Below, piece by piece: positions 37,019-55,219 of a stretch of 64,000 nt of DNA. The DNA comes from Nereocystis luetkeana (Eukaryota > Sar > Phaeophyceae > Laminariales > Laminariaceae). How positions within the stretch are numbered: position 1 is the stretch's first letter; each line of letters begins with the position of its first letter. The notes beneath the pieces were generated by a model. It had not been told where the DNA came from and searched no databases. It worked only from the letters and a program-made list of their open reading frames with translations. Location of the stretch: positions 9,444,727 through 9,508,726 of the forward strand of contig JARUPZ010000012.1 of NCBI GenBank assembly GCA_031213475.1, given 5' to 3'. Made by a program: the position numbers and the translations under genes.

Positions 37019-37479
37019 AGAAACGGTGCTCCGTCTCGAAAGAGATGGGTGGTCGACGGTCAAATTACTAAGGCAAGCAACAGATCAGTACCCCCTCCCC
37101 GGGGGGGCGGGGATTGCGTGTGAGTGCATTAGAAATTGCCCCCGAAGCGTCCCCGGTAACGAGAAGGCATGCAGGGTCTGTTTGACCCGAGATGCCTCGT
37201 AGACTAGACGAGTAGTCCGCAGAAGCACAGAAAGGGAGACTCGTAAAACTTCCTCATCTCCGCTATCGAACTGCTGTAGCGGTATCTGCACGCCACAGTT
37301 CACATTTCACTTTCAACAATGTAAATACCGGTACAAGATACTGCTTTGCTTGTGAGAGCTTTGTTGTTGTTATCTTAGAGCCAAACAAGATCAAAACCAT
37401 TCTTACTACTGTAGCACCAGGTACGTGGTTGGAGCTTCGTGGAAGTACCACTTGAGCGGCACTAGCCGTAGACTGGGGC

Positions 37480-38070
37480 TTGTCGCGAGGACACCCCTTC
37501 CCTAACCGTAGCCTCCGCGGGCGAGCGCCGCCCCCCGCTTTACCCACCGCAAAATATTACTGTAAATTTACAGGCATACACTCAAGGGGCAACTCTCTTC
37601 GACCAGCGTTACACCATGCAACTCATCATGAGGCTAGTCGGGTGGAAACCCGTTCCGTGGCAAACAGGTATACCGGGGTGACGACGAGCCAGCGCAACCC
37701 TGGAGCGGCGGAACCAGCTACTACGGTGCAGCGCGGACACCCGGTCACCCTCGAACGGCAGCACATAGAGTTGGCACACGACCGAGCGGGCAGGTTGCCG
37801 TCGACACCGGAGTTCCAGAAAGACGTTGCCGCTTTCAGGTCGACACGTACGACGGGGGCATCCGAAAAAACAAGGCTCAATCGGAAGTATGGGAATGACG
37901 AAGGCCACGTTGAGCAAACCTGAGCCCCAAGAACGAAACGCGGCGATAAGACTACGTGCGGAGATACCTGGTGTGGTGAAGTGTGGGTGGAATATAACAA
38001 CCGTGACTGAGAGGCCTCATTTCGTTTTAATAAAATGCTTTCGTTTAGAGTGGAGGCGAACGATATGATA
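37480..38070 (+). CDS. coding-like segment with a repeated TERPHF motif
   Basis: The 147-codon frame (37480-37923) has a protein-like second half (VTLERQHIELAHDRAG, TPEFQKDVAAFRS). Slightly downstream, in another frame, TVTERPHF is encoded and matches VSERPHFNPMQ at 39880-39910. The shared motif suggests fragments of a mobile-element or multicopy gene rather than a host gene. No family is recognised. Confidence 0.3.
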
Positions 38071-38276
38071 CCTCAGCAATATCGGGCAGAAAAGGTGGAA
38101 CCACACGCGGAAGCCTCAAGAGTGGTTCCAGGATTTCGAAACGAATATTGTGTGTTGAGAGAACAGCAGATGTCCCCACCTTGACATCCCTGTTCAAAAA
38201 AGCACCTAAAAATACGCTGCTTTTAATACCGAAGAAGTAGAACGGTGGGTGTATGGAAAACGAACCATCCCACAGC

Positions 38277-39384
38277 CAGTGTTGTGAACCGAAAACCGAA
38301 AGTCGTTTTGTTCGGTCGGTTTTTCGTCGGCTTTTCCAACCGAAAACCGACCACTATTTGTCGGTTTTTCGGTTGGAAAAATAAACCGAAACCGGAAAAC
38401 CGACTCGATTTTTCTCGGTCGTTTTTGACCCTGTCCCCTACCCCAATAAAGCCTTCATATCTGTATGGAAACCCCTTTATGTTTTTTGTTTTTTTGGATA
38501 CATGCGCCACACGCGACACAGCCAGCACACAGCCCATAGCCAGCACGCAGCCCACATATCGCAACAGCACAGCAGTACGTACAGCAGCACGGCACACAGA
38601 AGCACAGCAGTGGCAGCAGGCAGCAGCTGTCGCACAGGGCACAGGGCACTGTGCACCGCGAGACTGCAAGGGATAAATCATTGTTGTTTGTTGTTGTTGT
38701 TGTTCTCACATTAACTCACAATACAATGCAGTCCGTGGTCGCAGGACAGGCTCCAAAAACTCTGGACTGTGGCAGAAATACATCGGCAGTAAAACAGAGG
38801 CAAAACATCATGTCGAATACAGACGGCAGTGCTGGCTTCTTCGTTTGCTGCACTGCTGTCGCACTGCGACAGTCGCCCTCTGCCTACAATAATGCTTTTT
38901 CGTCTTCACAGCCCCCCCTTGAGCAACGTATATTACCTCATGGCTCATGGAGTTAGCTGTGTGCTGCAAGTTGTGTCTTGACAATATTACAAAAAGGTTT
39001 GTATTGCAGCAACTATCTGCGGTATCCGTAATTATTTTTTGCTGCAAAATACTGACACGTCTGATGGCGGGCCCCGTCTGACGTACCAGTGTGATAGCTT
39101 ATGTCGGCCTGTACCGTCTGGCGCAGCAGACGCAGGTACTGCAGGTGGGCCACTTTGACACCATACGATCATATGTCACATTATGCCAACACATGCACAT
39201 CGAACCCTTCGAAACACTGACTATTTGATAGGGTTTGACGAGAAACCGACCGAGAAACCGACCCAAGAAATCTTCGGTTCCGGTTTCGGTTTTGTTCGGT
39301 TTAAACCGACCGAAACCGACCGACGTTTTGGGGAAAAACCGAAAAACCGACCGAGCCACTTTCCACTTTCGGTTCACAACACTG
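38277..39384. mobile_element. non-autonomous hAT element with 8-bp target duplication
   Basis: Ends are CAGTGTTGTGAACCG and its exact reverse complement, flanked by perfect copies of CCCACAGC (38269-38276 and 39385-39392). CAGTG-type ends with an 8-bp duplication define hAT transposons. The subterminal 100-150 bp on both sides are packed with CCGAAAACCGACCG-like words, the usual transposase-binding pattern. The 1108-bp body has no transposase. Confidence 0.92.
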
Positions 39385-39489
39385 CCCACAGCAGTCCCAC
39401 GTATCAATACTTCAAGTATATGTTTACTGATGCGGAAGCATAGCCCTAGGAGGGTCGGACTTTGACTTTATTTGCAAAAATAAAAAAAG

Positions 39490-39731
39490 GGATTCAATTG
39501 TTGAGAGCGCCTTGCAGCGTGGGTAGGCACAATTCGATGCGAGTCGACGAGGGAAGAAAAGGCTGAAATCTTCTCGGGATAAAAATGAAGGCACGTACCG
39601 TAGCGGGAAGGGGGTAGAAGAGCCTGCTATGTGACCCCGGATCTGAGTTACGAGTTAGTTGGAAGGAGAGAGAGAGGAAGATGTGCGAAGATAATGAATA
39701 GGATGGGAAAAAAAAAAAAAAAAAAAAAAAA
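39490..39731 (+). mobile_element. SINE, second copy with poly(A) tail
   Basis: Shares GGCACGTACCG, TGTGACC, TACGAGTTAG and TTGGAA-like blocks in order with the SINE at 25730-26062, and ends in a run of about 24 A. The tRNA-like head is missing or too diverged to see. Confidence 0.6.
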
Positions 39732-39806
39732 CGTACCGATAATATTGTCCTGTCTCTTTCTCTTTACAGTTTTTCAATGGGCGACTTCGTAAACGCTCTC
39801 TGATAT

Positions 39807-40010
39807 TTGCATCCCGCGCTAATATCCCAGAATCAACGCGGGGGTAATAACCTTGGGGTGGAGCCTCCAGCCGTGTCTGAGAGGCCTCATTTCAATCCTA
39901 TGCAAGTACTTTCGTCAAAAGAGGCGAGGCGAGCGATGTTGTCAGTATCATACACACACCAAGCACATCCAAGGGTCCATGCCATTCTCGAGATACTTTT
40001 TTCATGACCA
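39807..40010 (+). CDS. coding-like fragment with SERPHF motif
   Basis: Short frame with NLGVEPPAVSERPHFNPM and SSKEARRAM, matching the segment near 37990-38060. Probably a fragment of a multicopy element. Confidence 0.25.
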
Positions 40011-40129
40011 GGTTGCATACCATTAATATGTTGACAGCACGGTACCATCGGGCTTCGCATGTACGTATCGATGACGAGTGTTGCCACCGATACGACTACT
40101 GTGCTGTAGTGCTGACCAGTACCAGTATG

Positions 40130-41200
40130 TACCTGGTGGTGCTCTGAGTGCTCTGAGTGCTCTGAGTGCTCACATAATGCACACAAATACCTGGTGGAAC
40201 CCGCTGCTTGCGTGAAAATCATACCAATGCAATGCCTGTTTGGGTCACATAGGGACGTTCTGCTGTAGGATGCAACTCGTCAAGCTTCCAGCGCCAGAAC
40301 ACCCTTTGGCGAGTTTCCCCGTTCTGCTACTCTGGTGAACTTACAGCTTGACATGAAATAGCTCTAGGGCTAACGCTCTATCGCATCATAGCTCATACCA
40401 GGCACCTGGTAGCTCCAACATGGCAGCTCCATGAACTGCTGTCCTGATGGTGCTCACAACAGTAGATCTGCTATAATACTGTTCGTAGCACCACCGCTCT
40501 TCGTAGACCTCGTTTCTGATTTAAACGACGATTTAGGCAAATGAGTACCAGGTTACGCATGGTTACTCAGCTCGCACATGGTGACGAGCACAGCACCCTA
40601 AAAAACTCACATCAACGTAGAGCCCGTGAGTGTCATCTCCGGAAGCAAGTGCAACAGCAACCCACAGAGCACAGCCTGCGCACAGCACGCCTCCTGCCAA
40701 ACTACACTGACTGGATGAAGAGCACAGTACGTCCCCTTGCCCCTTGGGTTAGTTGTAGTACGCCTCCATATTCCATTAAATCCGGTCGGCGGAGATTGTA
40801 GCATGCCGGATGAGCTGAAGACGATGCTGTATCGCTGCTGAGCCGCTTCTACAGGCGAAATCCCGTGGCCATCTTTGCGGTGCACGGTGCCAAGTAGTGC
40901 GCGTGCAAGAACCTTCAGCTGCTGCAGCTGTACTCCAGCAGAGTTGGACGAGCCCAGGCAACTCCGTCCTGCTACTGCAGTCTGCTGCTGCTGTTGTTGC
41001 ATTTTCTGTTGTGGCCTTCCGAACGCGGCGCGATCCTTGAGCGCGTGCTACGTGCAGGCACCTTGGTGTATCAGCAACAGCCGAGCTTGTAACCACCACA
41101 AAGCTGCCAAACAAGAAGCCTCGAGGATTTTGCCTGCCAACACCAGCAGGCCCCAAAACTCTGCACCTCACACCCGGCTCACATCGCAAGATAGGGGTAT
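40130..41200. other. upstream flank of the CCDC97 gene, no gene called
   Basis: Contains GCTCTGAGTGCTCTGAGTGC tandem words (40141-40170), TACCAGGT-type palindromic words, and a minus-strand frame of 137 codons (40776-41189) without a recognised family. A CCAAT word lies at 41221-41225, about 40 bp before the CCDC97 ATG. Confidence 0.4.
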
Positions 41201-41261
41201 ATTATCGTAGCAGACGACGAGCCAATTCAGTGATACAGGAGCAGTAGTAGCGGGCTTCATC

Positions 41262-47928
<6,667 letters not shown>

Positions 47929-48080
47929 CTGACAGCCAAACGGTTACGTATTTGAAAGAAAATCGTTTTGCGGCCGCGTTTTTTTTCGAGTGCCTTTTCG
48001 AGCGCCTGTTTCCATCCCCGCCGAAGAGCTTCGCTCACTAAAGTATGTAACGCGGCGGTGCTCACTCCGCGCGGGACAGG

Positions 48081-48140
48081 AGGGGGGGGGGGGGTGTTCA
48101 TGTCATGAATAGCCGTAGTCGTATGTCCGTAGACAGGGGG
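48081..48140 (-). repeat. tail fragment of the poly(C) repeat, 3' of CCDC97
   Basis: Plus strand: G-run, TGTTCATGTCATGAATAGCC, GTAGTCGTATGTCCGTAGAC. Antisense to CCDC97 and outside its coding part. Confidence 0.65.
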
Positions 48141-48888
48141 GGCGGAGGATGGGGCATTTTGAACTCCAGCCACCCGCCTACAGTCACTGCTGCTGAGTCT
48201 GCTGTCGACGTCGGTTCGCGAAAGAACTTGGGGCGGTTTGTGGGCGCCGTAGTGGTGGACGGGTTTGGTTTTCGGTTTTCAGTATCTTGCTCGACTCATT
48301 CTACCATGCAATGCTTACCAAAGGGCACGAAGAGAAATTAAAAGTGTTCGTACGTACGATAACCGAGGTAAAGGAAAAAAAGTTTTCCGTCCGGCCGGCC
48401 GTCCGTCTGTTTGTCCGATGCAGTCACTCACACAAAAGAGTGCAAGAAACGGCTGTAATAGACGTTAGGAAGCTTTGACGGTGCGGTCACGAGCAGGGGT
48501 AGCTGAGGCAGGGACAAACCGTTTGCGCCAAGCCCCACCTTCCCCCGTGCGGTGCGCGCGGCCCGAACGAAACGATTTCGCTGAAATACAGTTTTTTGCA
48601 AGCAGTGGTGAAAACACCCCGCACACCCATAGAAGAAGCTGGTGCGACGATGAGGCTTCGATCTCGACATGCCACCATGCCACCAACCCACGTTCAACCG
48701 GTGCCCGCGGCGATAGACTGGATGACGGCCTCGCACGTGCTTCGCCCCCTCCCACTCTACTCCAACCTTCGATGCACCGAGCATCGCTGCGTGTTCGGCC
48801 TGTCGAGCACGAAACTCGAGAGACCTATAATGCGTACCTGGTACAATCGATCCCGGGCGCCGGACGCCCACTCTGTCAAACTCGAACT

Positions 48889-48896
48889 TGAAAGAG

Positions 48897-48977
<81 letters not shown>
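48889..48977. repeat. (GA)n microsatellite
   Basis: Almost pure GA dinucleotides. Confidence 0.95.
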
Positions 48978-48980
<3 letters not shown>

Positions 48981-49564
48981 CGTGGGAACCCTCAACGAGC
49001 AATCCATCTCGAGCTGAACCCTAATCCTTTCGTATTCTTATCCCGCAGCGGGCCGTTGTGATTGGTGTAATTGTAAATTTCGCACATCGGGATAAGATCA
49101 CCTACAGCAGCAAGCAGTGGACCTTTCAGGGCAGATCTATCCCTGCGCGGTATGATCCAATGTTCTGGTGGTATCGTTTGGTTGTTTGGTTGCAAGGGAT
49201 AAGGGATGACATACCACAGCTCGTTAGTACCGCTCGTTTCTCTTAATACACACCTGGTGTATGGTACGACTGCCGTGCGCACCGCTTCGTACTTGTTTGT
49301 TTTCTCCCATCGAGACGTGCATTTTTTATACAGCCTTTCTTTGCTTTGTGACCACAGAACAGGCAGGACTTCAGCGAAATGGGCTTATACCATAACATCT
49401 ACATCATCATGATCATAGCCATCATCCTCATCAACAACGTTGCTCATGTTGCCGACGAGCCCAGGAAGACACTATTAATAGTCGACGATCTACAGTAGAT
49501 CCGGATCTGTCCGATGCGCGTTCGCCTACTGATATATACCTGGTATATATATCTAAAAAGTGCT
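48978..49564. other. no gene recognised
   Basis: Non-repetitive DNA with short frames only. One CTATTAATAG word (49472-49481) and one ATACCTGGTATAT palindrome near 49540 are present. Confidence 0.45.
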
Positions 49565-49834
49565 GGACCGTTATTTTGGCAGTCTTTTTGCCTGTTTTCC
49601 CAGAATTTTAAATTTTTGGAAAATTTAAAAAAAAATTAATCAAGATACGGAGGCGTTCTGTCACGATTAGTGAATTTTAAACAGAGCGCAAATTATTAGG
49701 AAAGTTAAAATTTCACATGTTAAACGGAAAATAAAACCCAGGAAAATCTGGAATACAACAAAAACGCGCGAAAACAAGGAAAAAAAGGAATTTCTGGAAA
49801 TTCTGGGGGGAAAACTCTCCGATAATAACGGTCC
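49565..49834. mobile_element. AT-rich MITE-like element with GGACCGTTATT ends
   Basis: The ends GGACCGTTATT and AATAACGGTCC are perfect inverted repeats of 11 bp. The interior is AT-rich with ATCAAGATACGGAGG. A partial relative lies at 35185-35400. No target duplication is certain. Confidence 0.75.
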
Positions 49835-49869
49835 TAAATCTAAGTGTATATACAAAGTTCATGTTTTAT

Positions 49870-49930
49870 TGGGGGGGGGGGGGGGGCGTACTCGTTTGTT
49901 GCTAGACTTAGTCATTTGACCATTGACCCT
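49870..49930 (-). repeat. poly(C)-tailed repeat fragment, family 2
   Basis: Plus strand: G-run, CGTACTCGTTTGTTGCTAGA, CTTAGTCATTTGACCATTGA, matching 17917-17975. Confidence 0.7.
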
Positions 49931-50079
49931 TTTTAGTGAGGGCGGGGGTATATATAAAACTAGAGCAGGGCTTTTCGGTAAATAGTGGCTACTCACGACC
50001 ACGACCCGCCGCTATCACCACCACACCAGGCCACCAGGTCACGCCTGTCCCCATGCAGGCTTCACCTCGATGAGCTGTT

Positions 50080-50550
50080 TTGGATGCTGTCATGCTCAAC
50101 ACTTTTTTTGTCGCTCCTCCTTTTTGTTTGGCCCCTGGTGCCTCAACGTGTACTGCTCTACTAAATGGGCGTTACCGCTTATCTATGAGTAGAATCCTAG
50201 TTTCGGAGCCCCAAGCACGAGGCTTCAGTCCCTCCCCATCTCCCTCTCCGCTATGCACGCACGCAGAAAGGCCATGCGCTCTCTTGCTTGGCCACACAAA
50301 CACTGACCAGGTCGGAGAACCCCAAGAAACCTTGACGAAAGAAATTCGAATGCTGGTCGTGTATTTATTTAGTTCGTTCCACGTCTGCTCTCGAGACCGC
50401 CCAGCCGTCAGCTCTCAAAACACGCTGCAAAGCGTCGGAGCCCAAGCCTCTAATGGTCATTGTCACCGCCGTCTATTAAACACCAACAACTCCTACTACT
50501 ACCAGGTATACATGCTCCGACTAAGAGGTACCTGGCACAAATACTATTAA
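50080..50550 (+). CDS. hypothetical open frame, 156 codons, unassigned
   Basis: Frame starting MDAVMLNTFFVAPPFCLAPG with moderately mixed composition. No domain, no splice partner and no homologue recognised. It ends in TACCAGGTAT-containing intergenic-type sequence, so chance is likely. Confidence 0.15.
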   Translation: MDAVMLNTFFVAPPFCLAPGASTCTALLNGRYRLSMSRILVSEPQARGFSPSPSPSPLCTHAERPCALLLGHTNTDQVGEPQETLTKEIRMLVVYLFSSFHVCSRDRPAVSSQNTLQSVGAQASNGHCHRRLLNTNNSYYYQVYMLRLRGTWHKYY

Positions 50551-51401
50551 TAGTACTCCTATTCTCCTAGTAGGTAACGTATACCCCCCCCCCCCTGCAA
50601 AACTGCCTGCCCAAAGTCCAGAATGCCCGCAAAAATCGTAGAAAAGAAAAACGAGTGCATACCAGGTGGTGGGAAAAAGACAACCAAAAGACTGCGGGGA
50701 CGGGGGTGAAATGCCTCCATCAAAACAAATGACAAAGCCGGCCTGGGATGAACAGGGAATCAAGAATGGCGCCATCTTGAAGCACGCAAACCTTTCCCAG
50801 GTAAGAAATCCGGGCGGGGGCTATTCGTACGAAAACACCCCTGTTCTACTACTTTCCTCGTTCTACGGGAGAGGCGTTGTCCACATTCGATCGCAAAATT
50901 AGCTCGTCAAATATGGCGGCGGCTTTCTCGTCTGAACGTTACCCCCGTCCGTACCTCTACGCCCGATACATGCTCCACAAAGAAAGGGCCCACTAGATAC
51001 GTATTATAGAAGAGCGCAGGGGACTATGCACCGTTTGACACGGGTGATGGGACAACAGACACCCTCGAACGAATCGCGAGGCAGGGTCTCCTTTTGTACG
51101 AGCGAAAACAAAACGGTGGAGACTAGCCACGCTGCTAGACTTGCCTGTACAGTAGTTCCGGGAAAACCCCGAACCTCCATTTTCCTCCGGATAACACTCT
51201 CAAGCCGTCAAGACTCGGGAAAACTTCCCGTCCAAGACCAAGCCTTCAGTCGCTAGTGTTAAACCAACAGCGACCATTATGTATGTCCATGCCCAAGTCT
51301 GTCGCAAGTAGTAGTAGAAGCGGCCTTATTCCAGGCCCGAGCCTGTAGTCAGTAGCAGTAGCAGCAACCATTTCATCCATGCCTTGAGTCTGTAGTTGCT
51401 A

Positions 51402-51519
51402 TTACTGGGGGTCCGTAGTAAATACCATGTAGGACCTACCGTACACAAAAAAAACTATATATTTCAAATCCCTATTTCTCCTCACAATACTTGGTGCTAT
51501 TTACTATGGCCCCCCGTAA
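51402..51519. mobile_element. TA-type palindromic MITE, copy 9
   Basis: TTACTGGGGGTCCGTAGTAA ... TTTACTATGGCCCCCCGTAA. The left edge of the 1-kb direct duplication falls inside this MITE. Confidence 0.85.
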
Positions 51520-51658
51520 TAGTAGCAGCGGCCATGATGTCCACCCGGCCAAGTTTTCATCCAGTCGTTCTGATAGCAGCAACCATTCCGTCCATACCGA
51601 AGCCTGTAATCTGGGGTAACAGCGACCACTCCGCCCACGACCGAGGTTTTAGTCCCTA

Positions 51659-51763
51659 TTTCGGGGGACCATATTAAATAGGACCTACGTTACGTACAAA
51701 AAACGGTATACTTCGCTATTTTTACTGACGTTATTTGGTCCTATTTACTATGGCCCCCCGTAA
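51659..51763. mobile_element. TA-type palindromic MITE, copy 10
   Basis: TTTCGGGGGACCATATTAAA ... TTTACTATGGCCCCCCGTAA, TA on both sides. Confidence 0.88.
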
Positions 51764-51912
51764 TAGCGGAAGCGACCATTCCGCCCATTGCCCAAGTCTG
51801 CACGTGGCAACGACCATTCCGTCCCGTGAGACCAAAGACTGTAGCCAGTAGTAGCGGCAGCGACCATTTCGCCAACGACCAAGCCTTCAGGAACCAGTCG
51901 CAGCGACCAATG

Positions 51913-51946
<34 letters not shown>

Positions 51947-51955
51947 GATGTTGCT

Positions 51956-52166
51956 CTTCTTCTTCTTCTTCTTCTTCTTCTTTTTCTTCTTCTCCTTCTC
52001 CTTCTTCTTCTTCTTCTTCTTCTCCTTCTCCTTCTCCTCCTCCTTCTCCTTCTGCTTCTTCTTCTTCTTCTTCTTCTTCTTCTTCTTCTTCTTCTTCTTC
52101 TTCTTCTCCTTCTCCTTCTGCTTCTTCTTCTTCTTGTTCTTCTTCTTCTTCTTCTTCTTCTTCTTC
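51956..52166. repeat. (TTC)n microsatellite with TCC/TGC interruptions
   Basis: The long poly-Arg, poly-Lys and poly-Phe frames that span it are artefacts. Confidence 0.95.
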
Positions 52167-53657
52167 GCCTTTTTCTCAAGATAAGATATCACCATGTTGT
52201 AGTCCGCAGTCACAAGCCACAAAACCCGGCTCCAATAACTCCGGAGTGGAAGGACACCACGTACACGACAAAGCTTCCAGCCAGTCACAGCAGCGACCGT
52301 TCCGTCCAGACCAGACCAGACCAGACCAGACCAGACCAGACCAACCCTGCAGCCAGCACTGCTGACGGGTCAGCCGTCGCGGGTGGCGTGAATGTAGTCC
52401 TCGAACACGAACTCCTGCTGCCGCTTTCCCATGGCCACCGACAAGGCTTATTCGTCCCGACACAACCCGCCATTACCCACAAGACCACCGGCGTTATTCG
52501 GAGCAGCGCCTGGTGGAGGCGAGGGCGGATCTTTGTACCGACATCTTGGCCTCCAGTACGTTGGGGGTTCAGTTGCGAGCTCGAATAGGCGTACGTACGA
52601 GTCTGGTCGCCGATCTTGGAATCCGTTTCGCAGGTTGATGGGTTGTTAGGAGTTCTCGGCATCGAGTGATTCGAAGAGTTTTAAAGGATGGGCGTTGATC
52701 GAGTTTGTATCGTGGTGTCGTGCGTCGGAAGGTAACCTGGCGAGTATGATTTCCGGTAAATATGCGGAGGTGCAGTATTTCCATCAATTGAGGGTAGGAG
52801 TGGAGCTGCTGGTCACGGCTCCTGTTGTCCAGTGTGCGTTCAGGAGTATGGCACGGACCCACGTGACGGCAAAAACGCCACGCCGCGTCCGCTTACTGGT
52901 GTCGTTCGGTGGAAACCCTCATTCCCACGTGGGGCCCGGAGGGGAAAGTGTTGTGGTTGTGTCTGTGTCCGAGTTACTTCTTGATGACGCGTTCGGACGA
53001 AATGTTCACCCCGGATTCGGGGGCGGTGCACCCGGTGCACTGCCCGGCGCGAGGTGACATGGCGTTTTTCGCCGAGGGCACACAGTTAGGAGAGAGGCGC
53101 AGGCAACAACCGGACAGGGTAGAGGTGCGGTTTAAGGGGCATAAGGGGGATCAGGAACAACAGGCTGGCAGTGTGCGCGTGCGGACTCGAAGTGAGGTTC
53201 GCGGGCCAAGGTCGTCCTTTAGGGCAGACGGCGGGACCGTTGCCCTTATGTTGGAGTTGAGGTCATGTTTCCCTGGTTTTCCCGACCATGCCCCCCAGTC
53301 CTCGTATCAATGTGGCAAGGCCGTACGAGTGGTAAGGTATGGCCGTGCCCTTAAAGCACTCAAGGAGGTGGTGGCGAAGTCAGGTCGGAATGCCGATGAG
53401 TTCGCCTTGCACTCGTTAAGCATAGGAGCCACGACCACGTTCGCGGCGGGGGGGGAGACATAGCGGAACGAGTTATCCAGAGAGAAGGGAGGCGGAGGTC
53501 TGACGCGTACGAGGTGTACACTTGTAATATCATACCAGGTAGAAGATTCCACGAGAGTGTCACGTAAGCTGGCGAGGGCAAAGGTGGAAGGGAGGGAAGG
53601 AACGGCGGGGGTAAGAAATAACTAAGAGTACGTCAAACAGTAGCCTCACATCACCTC

Positions 53658-53908
53658 GGGGTTGGAGGAGTCGAACGGTACCGTACCATTCGGAGGCTTG
53701 GTTATCCGAGACAACTGTAGGCCGTACTAGTTAGGAACCCGGCCGGTATAATAGGAGGGAGAGAGAGACGTAGAATTAGAGTGGTCGAGATGTCCAGGGT
53801 ATTGCAGGAAGCTGCGATACAGGTATCTGGCCGAGGGGAGGAACCTCTCTCTCTCCCACGACTCAGGAAACGATAATGATAATGCAATTCGAAAGATATA
53901 CAATAAAG
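53658..53908. repeat. element direct repeat, first copy
   Basis: Begins TTGGAGGAGTCGAA and ends CGAAAGATATACAATAAA. About 2% different from the second copy at 54304-54549. Confidence 0.9.
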
Positions 53909-54303
53909 GGTAGGTTTGTCCGTAGACGAGGTAACGGCCTCCGCAAACGAAGTAACGGACAAAGCAGGGTTTATTGGTAGAGAGAATGTGGCATGTCCGT
54001 ATCGGGAACTGGGATAGAGCAAGTTTGGTTGGAAGGGAAGGCCTCGCACGCAGTCCTTCCAAGCAAAGCACCGAGCGTAGGTCAGCATCCCCACGCCGGG
54101 CACGAGCAAGCACGAGGTCCTGTGAGGAGCACGGCCAGACGTGAGGTAATCGCTGGTATGTCGATCCAAGCCAGGAATTAGTGCCTTATTTTCCGCCGCC
54201 CCACCCCCCCTATTTTTTCTTTCGAAGGGGGGGGGGGGGGGGCACGAGTAGCCGGGGGTACGGAGGAAATGTCTTTCCTTCCGCTAGGGTTTACTTTAGT
54301 TAG

Positions 54304-54549
54304 ATTGGAGGAGTCGAATGGTACCGTACCATTCGGAGGCTTGGTCATCCGAGACAACTGTAGGCCGTACTAGTTAGGAACCCGGCCGGTATAATAGGAG
54401 GGAGAGAGAGACGTAGAATTAGAGTGGTCGAGATATCCAGGGTATTGCAGGAACCTGCGATACAGGTATCTGGCCGAGGGGAGGAACCTCTCTCTCTCCC
54501 ACGACTCAGGAAACGATAATGATAATACAATTCGAAAGATATACAATAA
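54304..54549. repeat. element direct repeat, second copy
   Basis: Same sequence as 53658-53908 with few changes. It abuts the right copy of the 1-kb duplication directly. Confidence 0.9.
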
Positions 54550-54741
54550 AATCCCTATTTCTCCTCACAATACTTGGTGCTATTTACTATGGCCCCCCGT
54601 AATAGTAGCAGCGGCCATGATGTCCACCCGGCCAAGTTTTCATCCAGTTGTTTTGATAGCAGCAACCATTCCGTCCATACCGAAGCCTGTAATCTGGGGT
54701 AACAGCGACCACTCCGCCCACGACCGAGGTTTTAGTCCCTA

Positions 54742-54846
54742 TTTCGGGGGACCATATTAAATAGGACCTACGTTACGTACAAAAAACGGTATACTTCGCT
54801 ATTTTTACTGACGTTGTTTGGTCCTATTTACTATGGTCCCCCGTAA
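54742..54846. mobile_element. TA-type palindromic MITE, copy 11 (duplicate of copy 10)
   Basis: Same insertion as 51659-51763, copied with the surrounding 1-kb segment. Confidence 0.88.
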
Positions 54847-54995
54847 TAGCGGAAGCGACCATTCCGCCCATTGCCCAAGCCTGCACGTGGCAACGACCAT
54901 TCCGTCCCGTGAGACCAAAGACTGTAGCCAGTAGTAGCGGCAGCGACCATTTCACCAACGACCAAGCCTTCAGGAACCAGTCGCAGCGACCAATG

Positions 54996-55026
<31 letters not shown>

Positions 55027-55035
55027 GATGTTGCT

Positions 55036-55219
55036 CTTCTTCTTCTTCTTCTTCTTCTTCTTCTTCTTCTTCTTCTTCTTCTTCTTCTTCTTCTTCTTCT
55101 TCTTCTTCTTCTTCTTCTTCTTCTTCTTCTTCTTCTTCTTCTTCTTCTTCTTCTTCTTCTCCTTCTCCTTCTGCTTCTTCTTCTTCTTGTTCTTCTTCTT
55201 CTTCTTCTTCTTCTTCTTC
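55036..55219. repeat. (TTC)n microsatellite, longer pure run
   Basis: Nearly pure TTC, whereas the left copy (51956-52166) is interrupted by TCC and TGC. Confidence 0.95.

Larger units (their letters stand above)
51270..51905. repeat. degenerate minisatellite of about 45 bp, with MITE insertions
   Basis: AGCAGCGACCATT(C/T)CGCC, CCAAGCCTGTAGT and related words recur. Two MITEs (51402-51519 and 51659-51763) lie inside the array. Confidence 0.65.
51466..52484. repeat. 1-kb direct duplication, left copy
   Basis: Runs from AAATCCCTATTTCTCC inside MITE copy 9 to ATTACCCACAAGA. It is repeated at 54550-55559 with very few substitutions and a different TTC-tract composition. It contains MITE copy 10, a GTT tract, a TTC tract (51956-52166) and (CCAGA)n. 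Confidence 0.92.
52485..54549 (+). mobile_element. tyrosine-recombinase element remnant (Crypton or DIRS/Ngaro class)
   Basis: A block from about 52500 to 53630 encodes recognisable parts of a tyrosine recombinase: an N-terminal SNRRTYESG-type core-binding segment, a central part, and a C-terminal block with the HSLxIG-type active-site signature. It is broken, with at least two interruptions. Downstream, a 250-bp repeat occurs twice (about 53658-53908 and 54304-54549) around a 395-bp spacer, which resembles the split direct repeats at the 3' end of PAT/Ngaro elements. No reverse transcriptase is seen. The element fills exactly the space between the two copies of the 1-kb duplication. It is treated as a fossil. 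Confidence 0.75.

Noticed and set aside
38223-38681. 152-codon minus-strand frame
   Set aside because: It runs through the subterminal repeats of the hAT element.
51748-52288. Long minus-strand poly-Arg and poly-Lys frames
   Set aside because: They are translations of the TTC microsatellite in different frames, and the same happens at 54831-55557.
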